DNA of 22,500 nt, taken from NCBI GenBank assembly GCA_963575745.1, contig CAUYUJ010009411.1:1-22500 (forward strand), read 5' to 3'. The notes under the pieces are model-generated. The model saw nothing but the letters and a program-made list of their open reading frames with translations, searched no databases and was not told the DNA's origin. Positions 1 to 7,300 of this stretch are shown here, piece by piece. The translations under genes and the position numbers were made by a program. Numbering within the stretch: the first letter of the stretch is position 1; every line of letters starts with the position of its first letter. This stretch comes from Prorocentrum cordatum. Lineage: Eukaryota > Sar > Dinophyceae > Prorocentrales > Prorocentraceae.

Positions 1-11
1 AGGAGATAATA

Positions 12-48
12 GGAGAGAGAAAGAGAGAGAGAGAGAGAGAGACAGAGA
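12..48. repeat. GA dinucleotide microsatellite
   Basis: A near-pure GA run broken by single A or C changes. It sits at the window edge, so its full extent is unknown. Similar GA/TC tracts accompany the long repeat family at 10660-10740 and 13437-13550, but the bases after this one do not clearly match those copies. Confidence 0.85.
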
Positions 49-162
49 CGGCCCACGGAGGTCTCAGGAGCGCCCCATGCACCACCCGGGCCTCGCGCCC
101 TGCGCCCGTGCGCCTCCGGCCCTGCTCCTCCTGCGGGAGGGGGGAGGGGGGATACAGCCAGG

Positions 163-313
163 CCCTCCTCCTCCTCCTCCTCCTCCTCCTCCTCCTCCTC
201 CTCCTCGTCCTCCTCCTCGTCCTCCTCCTCGTCCTCTCCTCGTCCTCCATCTCCTCCTCCTCGTCCTCCTTCTCCTCGCCCTCCCCCCTGGACTCGCCCT
301 GCTCCTCCTCCTA
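163..313. repeat. CCT/TCC trinucleotide array
   Basis: About 150 bases of CCT repeats with occasional CGT interruptions. Long low-complexity ORFs across it (poly-Pro, poly-Leu, poly-Ser by frame) are artefacts of the triplet repeat. The strand is almost purely pyrimidine and could form triplex DNA (inference). Confidence 0.9.
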
Positions 314-434
314 GCGTGCACGCCGGTCGTTGGATTCCCAGATCCCAAGCTACTTCAAGCGCCTTCCTACTTCAAGAATCGGCACGCTTCTGCTGTGTCT
401 TGTTATTCCCTGGGGGGGCCCCGGTCCCAATCAA

Positions 435-485
435 CTAGCGTTAAGTCGGGCCCTCCTCCTTTTTCTCCTAGCGTTAAGTCGGGCC
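435..485. repeat. 33-bp tandem duplication containing a MITE terminus
   Basis: The string CTAGCGTTAAGTCGGGCC occurs at 435-452 and again at 468-485, a period of 33 bp. The second copy contains the true left end of the MITE-like element at 474. The first is a solitary terminus with no partner, either a relic of an earlier insertion or a local slippage duplication. Confidence 0.75.
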
Positions 486-630
486 TGTCCCTCTACAGGG
501 GGGATCTTCAAAAATAGTAAAAAATAGTTTGGGGACGATTTTTGACTATTTTGGAGTATTTGGAGGGTATTTTTTGAGTATTTGCATTTTTGGCCCAAAA
601 TCCCACTGTAGGGCGACACGCCCGACTTAA
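474..630. mobile_element. MITE-like non-autonomous element, copy 1 (157 bp)
   Basis: The element begins TTAAGTCGGGC and ends with its complement GCCCGACTTAA. The imperfect terminal inverted repeats extend about 30 bases inward and include CTACAGGGGGAT on the left and ATCCCACTGTAG on the right. It is flanked by a perfect 8-bp direct repeat TCCTAGCG at 466-473 and 631-638. The interior is A/T-rich (510-600), unlike the surroundings, and has no coding potential. A second copy lies at 10287-10447. Length, terminal repeats and 8-bp target duplication fit a cut-and-paste MITE. An 8-bp duplication is typical of hAT- or P-type transposases, but the termini do not let me choose a superfamily. Confidence 0.88.
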
Positions 631-638
631 TCCTAGCG

Positions 639-1146
639 TAATGTTGTGCCAGATTTATTCGTGTGGCCGTTTGGGCCACCTAGTAGGGGTTAGAACGCAA
701 CCTCTGTGCACCCGCGGGGCCGATACGTTTAAAAGGAAATCGTATCATTCGCCATCTGGGTGTTCTTTCTTCGGTGGTATGCTGGCCCGGAAGAGGGGGA
801 CCAAACATCGCACTGATGCACGGATGTCGTGGGTAGGTAATTTTGCGAGAGGAGAAAGAAAACAGTCGAGACTCTGGTTGAGAAACCTCCTCCCTCAAAA
901 AGTTGGGCCAGCGTTGCTTAACCAGTTTGCCGGAGGCTGGCCCAGCCTCCTGAGCGCCTCCGTCCCTCCAGCGCTAACGACGGAAAGCTGCCCAGGTTTG
1001 TTTGAAGCCATTTGCGGGAGGTTGGCCCAGATGTCTTGAAAAGATAGTTGTCTTGACTTTATTTCTGGCTGTGGGGGGGAAGGGGGAGGTGGGGGGAGGA
1101 GGAGAGGGCGATGGAGGATGCTGAGGATAGGGGGCCCAGAAATATA
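639..1146. other. Unassigned stretch between repeats
   Basis: About 500 bases of mixed composition. An open frame of 149 codons crosses it on the plus strand, but I see no domain, no SL-like leader and no repeated match to support a gene. The internal phrase GGAGGCTGGCCCAG (932-945) resembles GGAGGTTGGCCCAG (1017-1030), so a short imperfect duplication about 85 bp apart may be present. Confidence 0.4.
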
Positions 1147-1372
1147 CACCACCACCACCACTACCACCACCACCGCCACCGACACCACCACCACCACCAC
1201 CACCACCACCACCAACCCACCACCACCACACCACCACCACACCACCACCACCCACACCACCACCACCACCCAACAACAACCACCACCACCACCACCACCA
1301 CCACCACCACCACCACCACCACCACCACCACCACCACCACCACCACCACCACCACCACCACCACCACCACCA
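1147..1372. repeat. CAC/ACC trinucleotide array
   Basis: About 225 bases of CAC repeats, the second half nearly pure. The poly-His, poly-Thr and poly-Pro ORFs through it are repeat artefacts. Confidence 0.92.
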
Positions 1373-1581
1373 CCTCCCTCACCCCCTCCGTGTCCGAGCA
1401 ATGGGGAGGTGAAGAGAAGGGTGGAAGAGGGAGGGGTGGATGGAGCTGTTCTTGGGACCCGCAGAGGAGGAAGAGATAGCGATGGAGGAGGAAGAGAAGG
1501 AGGACGACTAGTTTAAATCCAAAGCGACTCAAAGATGTTTTCCCTCCAGGTTCCCGGGAAGGGCCTTATTGGAGGACAACC

Positions 1582-1974
1582 GTCTGAGAGCCCTCAATCG
1601 TAGCAAAACACCATTCGTGGGGTTTCGATCCCGCGAACGCACGTGTTTGCTGCATCCTGGTAATTAATCAGACATTCGTGCAAGGACACCATGCCTGGGA
1701 CCTCAGCACCACGAATCAACGTGACCGCTGCGTTCCAGGAATTTTGAGCCGTTTCAGGACACTGTTCTTGTGATTGCAGCCGCAGGAGTCCTTCAAACTT
1801 GCTGCAAAAGTCTACGACGAGTGTGCGCGACGCCGAGACGGCAGACATGTGTTGAGAACGACCCATCTTCAATCCTCGAGGCTGCTGCCAACGCTGAAAC
1901 GAGTGTGGGGGGGGCTCTGATGCGCGAGCGCCATCTCGAAAACGCACCGCCCCCCGTCCTCGAAGCTGCTCCAA
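1582..1974 (-). other. Possible coding remnant with a 26-residue tandem repeat
   Basis: Minus-strand frame 1974-1594 is open for 126 codons. Its C-terminal part shows two in-phase units of 78 bases, 1737-1660 and 1659-1582. They share the pattern AA-x-T-x-[IV]-R-G-x-E-x-P-x-M-V; a stop (1596-1594) follows the second motif and falls inside the second unit. Conservation of a residue pattern at an exact multiple of three suggests protein-level repeat structure, perhaps an exon remnant. I do not recognise the family. There is no ATG with convincing context and no other gene evidence, so it could be a chance frame. Confidence 0.3.
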
Positions 1975-2116
1975 CGTTCAGGCTTTCAGGGCCACGGACG
2001 GTGAGGAGGTCTCGGGAGGAGCGCCTAGCCCGCCCTGCCGACACGGTTTGGGGTGCGGCGGGGAGGAGTTGCTTGTCAAGAACAGGGGTGAAGGAACAGA
2101 AGGAGAAGCACAGTGT

Positions 2117-2145
2117 TGATGATGATGATGATGATGATGATGATC

Positions 2146-2207
<62 letters not shown>

Positions 2208-2765
2208 GATGATGATGATGTTGACGATCATGATCATGATCATGCTGATGTTGATCATGATGAGGATGATGATGAGGATGAGGATGAATATCAGGATGAG
2301 GATAAGGATTATGATGAGGATGAGGAGGAGGGTGAGGAGGAGGAGGAGGAGAATGAGGAAGAGCTGAAGGAGGAGCTGGAGGAGGAGTAGGAGGAGGAGG
2401 AGGAAGAGGATGAGGAGCAGGAGAAGGAGCGTAAGGAGGAACAGGAGAAGGGGGAGGAGTGGTAGGAGGATGGGATGTAAGAGGAGGAGAAGGATGGTGA
2501 TGATGCAGATGATGATGAGGTGGAGAAGGAAGAGGAGAGAGCAATAATTCGGTGGACCGAGCGATGGAGGATGAAGAGGATGAAGAGGATGAAGAGGAGG
2601 AGAGAGCGATGGATGAGGTGGAGGAGGATAATGGGAAGAAGTAGGAGTGGATGCGCGGGAAGAGGAGGGAAGAGCAGGGGGAGGTCGAGGAGGAGGAGGA
2701 TGACGATGTTTGAGGTTTGGCTCTCTGTGTCCAAGCTTTGCTCCTGTGATTGAAGAGGAGGAGAG
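2117..2765. repeat. GAT array grading into GGA-rich array
   Basis: 2117-2300 is almost pure GAT with GATCAT interruptions. It passes through mixed GATGAG into purine-rich GGA/GAA repeats up to about 2765. Poly-Asp, poly-Met and poly-Ile/His frames across it are artefacts. The gradual change of unit suggests stepwise expansion of variants. Confidence 0.9.
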
Positions 2766-3480
2766 TGATGGTCTACGAGTGACGGAACAGGAGGAGAGGG
2801 GAAGGCCGAAGGAGAGGCAGGAGGAGGTGGAGGAGTGTGATAATGAGGGGGCGAAAGAGGGGTTCTAGGGATTCTGCAATCGCGCAGCGATAAATATGGG
2901 GGCGACGGAGAAGTGGGAAAGTCCAAAAGGATGAGCGGGGGGGTGAGACCCGAGCGACGTCCGGGTACCCTTTCGACGGGGGTCTGCTTGGAGTTGTCGG
3001 CGGTGCCGCCCTCCCCACCCCCTCCCCCGCTCCCCCCCTCCACGCTGATTTACGAATCTTCCTTTCGTGGCCAAGCCAAGGCCGTCCTGGGCCCTGGCAC
3101 GGTGGTCTCGTGAAGGCGCCTTCTGCGTATCGAGTTCGGTCGGAGTTGTTCTTCCTCTTGCGGGTGACGGACCAGGTCGATCGACGAGCAGGGAGAGCCG
3201 GGGACCCCGTGGGCTTCTGCCAAGCAGCCTTGGGGTTTGATGATACAGTTTTTTATGCCGCAGTTTTGCAGCAGTTTTTTATGCCGCATTGAGTCGGTGG
3301 CTATCCACATGTGGGCGCTTAAAGGTGAACGCTGCCGGTCGTCCAGATCTTGCATCGAACGATCTGCGCTACAGGAAAGTTGCGATCGTTCAAAGTTGAG
3401 CGATCTAGGTGGTGTCGTGAAACGAATGCCGACGTCGTCTAGACGCTGACTTGCCGCAATCATCCACACCGTCGTCTCCC
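2766..3480. other. Unassigned 5' flank of the retrocopy
   Basis: Mixed-composition sequence with no recognised gene. The minus strand is open from the target duplication down to 3050 (about 150 codons). Because the duplication is in the same frame on both sides, joining across the empty site would continue this frame by about 35 codons into the right flank. I see no domain in it. The only local structure is the 26-bp tandem duplication near 3246. Confidence 0.4.
3246..3288. repeat. Short tandem duplication, 26-bp period
   Basis: The 17-mer CAGTTTTTTATGCCGCA occurs at 3246-3262 and again at 3272-3288. Confidence 0.85.
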
Positions 3481-3502
3481 AGGTTGCAGCATGGGCGACT
3501 TC
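3481..3502. repeat. Left target-site duplication of the retrocopy
   Basis: GGTTGCAGCATGGGCGACTT (3482-3501) is repeated exactly at 6961-6980. One further base matches on each side (A before, C after), giving up to 22 identical bases. On the right these border bases are shared with the A-tract and on the left with the SL, so the true duplication is 19-22 bp. This length is typical of target-primed reverse transcription by non-LTR retrotransposons. Confidence 0.93.
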
Positions 3503-3522
3503 CGTAGCCATTTTGGCTCAAG
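3501..3522 (+). other. Relict dinoflagellate spliced-leader sequence
   Basis: All 22 positions match the dinoflagellate SL consensus, which begins D-CCGTAGCCATTTTGGC and ends TCAAG; here D is T. The SL is normally added to mRNAs by trans-splicing and is absent from ordinary protein-coding loci. Its presence in the genome directly before an intronless ORF shows that a mature mRNA was reverse-transcribed. It abuts the left target duplication with no gap, so the copy is full length at its 5' end. SL RNA genes also contain this string, but this copy is not followed by the GT splice donor of an SL RNA gene: the next bases are GAGGC. Confidence 0.95.
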
Positions 3523-3593
3523 GAGGCTCGTTCTTGTACAGACGATCATCTCCCGCGCCACTCCGAGCTCAGAGTGTCTGCGCTTTTCCAACG

Positions 3594-5411
3594 ATGGTTG
3601 CGTACGAGTACATGGCCGCAGTGCTCGCAGTCTTCAGCGTGGAGGCAGTATGGGAGGTGCGGCTCATCTGGCCCCACGCGTGTGGCGAGGGGCTGGGCAA
3701 ATTCCGCCGCCCCGTCGTGTTGACATTGCTCAGCACCGTAATCGGGCTGGTGCACGTCATTCTCGAGTTGCTGGCGGACTTCCCGAAGAACCGCGTGCTC
3801 GGCGAGACAGGTGTGCCTCCCATTGTGTACAACTCCACAGCAAGCAACACGATGGTGATCGCGCCCGCGTTCCAGGGACACTGCGTCGCAGGCATCCCCC
3901 TCTTTGACCTCAGCATCGTGGTGGCCTACGGCTTCGAGACACCTCTGTTCGAGTTCGCTGCTGCGGGTTTTTTGTACACTCTTGTTGTCGAGCAGCTCGC
4001 AGCGGGCAAGCGCGAGACGACCTACGACAGCTTGCGGCGTCTCAAGAGAGCCAACACGTGGAAGGTGGTGCTGATCACGGCCGCAATTATGATGTTCAAC
4101 ATCGTGGGATTCGCGTTTGCCGGGACGTATTTTCTCTGCGAGAAGCGCTTGAACATGAACTTCGACCTCATGGGCTACGCTCTCACCCCCGAAGACTACC
4201 CGTTCACGTCTGAGGAGCGCGACCGCCATTCGTTGGGCCAACTATTGTACTTCGGCGTGCTTGCCGCAAACAACTTGCGCTTTGTCATCTGGATCATGTT
4301 GTTCCGTTTGATTCGGAAGCTGAATAATTTGATCCCGAGCGACTCAGACACTTCGAACGTGGTCTCAAACACAAGAGCGGTGGTGAGGGTCGCCTGGGTG
4401 CCCCTGCTGTCCGAGGTCGTGGGATGGACATGCGCAGTCGCGGCATTGGTGGCGCAGCAGTTCCTCGACAGGGACGAAGACCAGATCGTGAATTGCATCT
4501 TCTGTTTTACGATCTGGACAACACTCAGCTTGAAGCGTCTGTGCTTCGTCCGCTCGATCTGCACCACGGCAATGCGTGATTCTGTCGCTGGGTTGAGGCA
4601 GTACGTCTTGCTGCATGGCTCGGCAGAGTTGGCCGCACTGCTCGAAGACGGCGGCCAGGGCAAGGATGCGAGCGAGGCGGCGAAGGAGCTGCTCCGCAAA
4701 GGGCTCGCCGAATGCAACGGAGTCCTGCTGAGTCAGATCGGGCCAGACGCGTTCGTGCCTGGCGACACGAGTGCAGAGTTCTCTGGAGCAGTTGAGGCGA
4801 CCAGTGCGGGGCCCGAGATCATCCAGTGCCAGAGCCCGGATTTCTTCGTAAGCCACAGCTGGCGGGACAGTCCACAGGAGAAATACGAGGCGCTGCGGCA
4901 AGTGTGCACCGCGTTCAAGGTGCAACACGGGCGGGAGCCCATTCTGTGGATCGACAAGTATTGCATAGACCAGAAGCGCATACAGCAGGCACTCAGGTAC
5001 TTGCCAGTCTTCGTCAACGCCGCGAAGCAGCGACTCGTGTTGCACGGGCCTTCGTACTTCAGCAGGTTGTGGTGCATGTGGGAGCTCTACGTGATGACAG
5101 TGTCCGACCCGAAGCTAGACAACGTTTTGTTCTGGTCCGTTCAGGGCCACGGCACCACCCGTCTCGGATCCGAGTTGGGCGACTTCGACGTCCAAGATGT
5201 GAGTTGTTATCGCCCCGAGGACAAGGGTAAGATCCTCGCCACGATCGACTCCCAGCGGGGAGGCATGCAGGCTTTCAACAGCACGATCCGGGATGTGCCA
5301 CTCAGCATGTCGCTCCTCCAGCGTAGCGCGATGTGGCGCCGCGTCTCCGGGAGGCAGAGCAAGGTCCCGTCGATCACGCTCGGCCACTCGTCGGACACGT
5401 TGGAGGTATGA
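3594..5411 (+). CDS. Multi-pass membrane protein with C-terminal SHSW (TIR/HET-like) domain, retrogene
   Basis: The protein is 605 residues. I chose ATG 3594 because it is the first ATG after the SL and has a good eukaryotic context (A at -3, G at +4). The frame is also open upstream into the SL, but without an ATG. The N-terminal two thirds show about seven hydrophobic segments, including those near the start, at the VVLTLLSTVIGLVHV stretch, at WKVVLITAAIMMFNIVG, at FVIWIMLF and at CIFCFTIW. The C-terminal cytosolic-looking domain has SHSW at 420-423, WIDKYCIDQ at 452-460 and RLWCMWEL at 491-498. This trio recalls TIR-like and HET-like domains found in large protist families. That points to signalling or NAD/nucleotide-related chemistry, but function is unproven. 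There are no introns, frameshifts or internal stops. Intactness suggests a young copy or continued selection. Confidence 0.88.
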   Translation: MVAYEYMAAVLAVFSVEAVWEVRLIWPHACGEGLGKFRRPVVLTLLSTVIGLVHVILELLADFPKNRVLGETGVPPIVYNSTASNTMVIAPAFQGHCVAGIPLFDLSIVVAYGFETPLFEFAAAGFLYTLVVEQLAAGKRETTYDSLRRLKRANTWKVVLITAAIMMFNIVGFAFAGTYFLCEKRLNMNFDLMGYALTPEDYPFTSEERDRHSLGQLLYFGVLAANNLRFVIWIMLFRLIRKLNNLIPSDSDTSNVVSNTRAVVRVAWVPLLSEVVGWTCAVAALVAQQFLDRDEDQIVNCIFCFTIWTTLSLKRLCFVRSICTTAMRDSVAGLRQYVLLHGSAELAALLEDGGQGKDASEAAKELLRKGLAECNGVLLSQIGPDAFVPGDTSAEFSGAVEATSAGPEIIQCQSPDFFVSHSWRDSPQEKYEALRQVCTAFKVQHGREPILWIDKYCIDQKRIQQALRYLPVFVNAAKQRLVLHGPSYFSRLWCMWELYVMTVSDPKLDNVLFWSVQGHGTTRLGSELGDFDVQDVSCYRPEDKGKILATIDSQRGGMQAFNSTIRDVPLSMSLLQRSAMWRRVSGRQSKVPSITLGHSSDTLEV

Positions 5412-5850
5412 AAGCAGACGATATTGCACGTACGTCTACGTCCCCAGGTCGGCACGTCAGGTGATGCCCCATTGTTCGAATACGGTAGATGGCGAGCCAA
5501 TTGTGCTGAATGTGTTAGTCTCGCTCTCTCCATCGCACGACTGAGGTTCAACGTGGAACGAGTGGCTCGTCATCTAACGTAGCGGCTTATCGTCCTTGCA
5601 GGGTTTCGGACCCGCAGTGGTTTGGGCTGATTTGGGCTTCCAGCTACATGGTGTCGGACTAAGGCTGAAGCCGACATGACCTGTGTTCGTTGCCGTTTGA
5701 TGGAAGGGAAGTCACTCGCGCTCCCAGTGCAGTGTTCGTCAGCGTTCGGCTCTTGTTCCGCTTGTGCCCGCGCCGCCGATGCCACCATTGGGGTTGCCTT
5801 CACATGGGGCTGACCAGAAGAGCCAACTACCCCACACGGACCCGCAGTGC

Positions 5851-5926
5851 CTCATTATCCCTCCCTCCCTCCCCGTCCTCCCCCCTCCTCCTCGTCCGCC
5901 TCCCTTTCCTCTCCCTCTCCCCCCCT
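5851..5926. repeat. Pyrimidine-rich tract
   Basis: CCCT, CCTC and TCCC units with few purines. Pro/Ser/Leu-rich frames across it are artefacts. Confidence 0.75.
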
Positions 5927-6114
5927 GGGCGTCGCTTCACCGCTCCAGCCGCGAGCTCGAGTGGTATAGGAGGCAAAGTCGGTGCGACGCGTTCCCTCCG
6001 CCGGCTGCCGCCCTTCTGCGGGCGACCCCTGAGGCTATTCCCCCCCCCTCCTTGTCCCCGCTCGTCCGCGCCCCGTGCCTCAGGAGGGAAAGAAACACAC
6101 AGACACAATCTGAA

Positions 6115-6410
6115 GAATTGGGGCAGCCAGATGTCTGGGTTGCGGCAGCGATCGCTCTCGGCTGCCACTGCATCTTGAGGACTGGTGAACTTCTGCGAGT
6201 TCGCAAGGGCGATCTCGAATTGACGCCGCGCCGTGGGCGCGGAGTCGTGAGTTTGCACGCCTCCAGAGGAGGCCAGCGCTGCCTGTAGCAGCAGACGGTC
6301 GCGATCGACGATGCGTTGCTCGTCAAGTGGCCGGCTCGGCTCGTCGAGCGAACAACAAGCATGTTCCACAATTCGAGCCCGCCTGGAGGGCGATGGCGTC
6401 AACGCAGCGG
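6115..6410 (+). pseudogene. Fragment of a tyrosine recombinase (phage-integrase-like fold)
   Basis: One frame reads WVAAAIALGCHCILRTGELL followed by RVRKGDLEL, GRGVVSLHASRGGQR, an in-frame TAG at 6286-6288, then QQTVAIDDALLVKW. The LRTGELL stretch matches box I of tyrosine recombinases, where the Arg is catalytic; the following basic strand and IDDALLV segment match the order seen in recombinase-like proteins common in dinoflagellate genomes. The frame shifts near 6360 into FEPAWRAMAST. The box II HxxR motif and catalytic Tyr are absent, so it is truncated and dead. A region from about 5950 (WYRRQSRCDAFPPPAAALL) may be its upstream part. It has the same strand as the retrogene and lies inside the retrocopy boundaries. 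The assignment rests on motif recognition alone. Confidence 0.55.
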
Positions 6411-6418
6411 TCGATCGG

Positions 6419-6487
6419 GGCGTTCCCCCTCCCCTCCCCTTGCCTCCCTTCCCCCCCTCCCTCCCTCCCTCCCTCCCTTCCCCCCCG
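6419..6487. repeat. CCCT/CCTC pyrimidine tract
   Basis: An almost purely pyrimidine stretch with CCCT periodicity, just after the recombinase fragment. Confidence 0.8.
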
Positions 6488-6716
6488 AAAGAAGATAATA
6501 CAGCAGGACCGTGAGAGCCGTTGGTAGCCAAAGAATCGGCGAGGAGCTTTCGCTGGATTTTGCGTGCTGGCCCGCTTCGCGCGCCCTGCTCTCCGGGCGC
6601 ACATCAGTCAGCACCGCTGTGGCGTGAGTTTGTCTGTCTCGGTTGATGACGTCAGCCGTCGCTCGCCCTGGAGGTGTGTCCGGGGCGGGCGGTCGCGGAT
6701 CTGGCGCAGCATTTTC

Positions 6717-6862
6717 GAGCACAACGTTTCAAGTACAACATTGGAGTCGTATGGAAGGGATGGAGCTGAACGGAGTCCTATAGAGTGTTGTGGCGTCCAA
6801 TCGAGTCCATTGAAGTTCAACGGAGGCCTAGTGAGCCCTTGTGAGTCTCACGGCGTCTCGCC
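6717..6862. repeat. Degenerate 10-bp periodic repeat
   Basis: From 6744 to 6862 the sequence splits into twelve consecutive units of 10 bases (one of 9), most beginning GAG or a one-base variant, with consensus GAGTCCNNNG. Unit starts are 6744, 6754, 6763, 6773, 6783, 6793, 6803, 6813, 6823, 6833, 6843 and 6853. A likely extra unit is at 6717. It lies about 90 bases before the retrocopy's A-tract. It could be a decayed minisatellite or a site with helical-turn spacing. Confidence 0.65.
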
Positions 6863-6949
6863 AAATGTTTACAGGCAGCTTGATCAGTCCGAACTGTCTC
6901 GCTTGACTTCTGACTTGCTGTGACTCGTGCTGCTTCGCCAACTAGCATC

Positions 6950-6960
6950 AAACAAAAAAA
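6950..6960 (+). other. Residual poly(A) tail of the retrocopy
   Basis: AAACAAAAAAA directly precedes the right target duplication. It is short, with one C, as expected for a decayed tail. No AATAAA is seen, but dinoflagellate mRNAs generally lack a strict one. Confidence 0.82.
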
Positions 6961-6981
6961 GGTTGCAGCATGGGCGACTTC
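6960..6981. repeat. Right target-site duplication of the retrocopy
   Basis: Exact copy of 3481-3502. Removing 3502-6981 or its equivalent would rebuild an empty site reading ...CGTCTCCC, one duplication copy, CACACAGAAG... Confidence 0.93.
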
Positions 6982-7300
6982 ACACAGAAGCCTTCGTGGA
7001 CCAGCGTTGTGTTCGGTTGTTCGCGGTGCAGCCAAGAAGCTGACACACGGGCCAACCTGGGTTCAGGCTGGGCTGGGGTTCGCCGAGGCCCGCCGTGGAC
7101 AGCGAAGCCCCTTCGTTTCCTACTTGGCGCTCCTCATGGTTGCACGATGGCTGCGCCGCTGGGACGGTGGCCGCAGGGGCAGGAGGCCGTCGAGCTCCGA
7201 GGCGGCGGGGAAACGGCGGAATTCACTGCCTGTGCGGGGAAGGGTTCCAATGGGGTGGGGCGCCAGGGAGGCGCTACTCCGGAGGCCTCCTCCCGCCACC
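6982..7300. other. Unassigned 3' flank of the retrocopy
   Basis: GC-rich, mixed sequence. Open frames run through it into the CTC array, but no domain or leader supports a gene. Confidence 0.4.

Larger units (their letters stand above)
3501..6960 (+). mobile_element. Retroposed (processed) mRNA copy, 3.46 kb, bounded by target duplications
   Basis: Every hallmark of a processed retrocopy is present and in order: left duplication (3481-3502), complete SL (3501-3522), 71-nt leader, uninterrupted ORF (3594-5411), 3' segment, A-tract (6950-6960), right duplication (6960-6981). Recycling of SL-bearing cDNAs is known in dinoflagellates. What is less usual here is that all boundaries survive, including a perfect 20-22 bp duplication and a full-length SL. 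The machinery was presumably supplied in trans by a non-LTR retrotransposon; a degraded reverse transcriptase of that general class lies at 18130-19350 but need not be the source. The 3' segment is long and contains recombinase debris, so it may be a read-through transcript or may have gained insertions later. Confidence 0.9.
5412..6960 (+). other. 3' segment of the retrocopy (putative 3' UTR)
   Basis: 1549 bases separate the stop codon from the A-tract, which seems long for a dinoflagellate 3' UTR. It contains pyrimidine tracts (5851-5926 and 6419-6487), a broken tyrosine-recombinase fragment (about 6115-6410) and a 10-bp periodic repeat (6717-6862). No A-tract lies near the stop codon, so I see no sign that the retrocopy ends earlier. 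Either the source mRNA read through into neighbouring transposon debris, or the debris was inserted after retroposition. Confidence 0.7.

Noticed and set aside
1-100. Possible further copy of the long repeat family after the GA tract at the window start
   Set aside because: Only a GA run and a weak GGCCC..TCTCAGGAGCGCC resemblance are visible; not enough to align.
1111-1532. Long poly-His/Thr/Pro and poly-Val/Gly/Trp ORFs over the CAC array
   Set aside because: Trinucleotide repeats without stops are open in several frames on both strands; composition explains them.
1621-1650. tRNA-like T-loop string GGTTTCGATCCCGC
   Set aside because: No acceptor stem, anticodon arm or D-arm can be fitted around it on either strand.
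1770-2390. 206-codon Asp/Glu-rich ORF over the GAT array
   Set aside because: The acidic tail is the GAT/GAG microsatellite, and the N-terminal part has no domain or leader. Other frames are equally open.
3513-3593. Starting the membrane protein at TTG 3513 inside the SL
   Set aside because: A non-ATG start inside a trans-spliced leader is implausible, and the first ATG at 3594 has good context.
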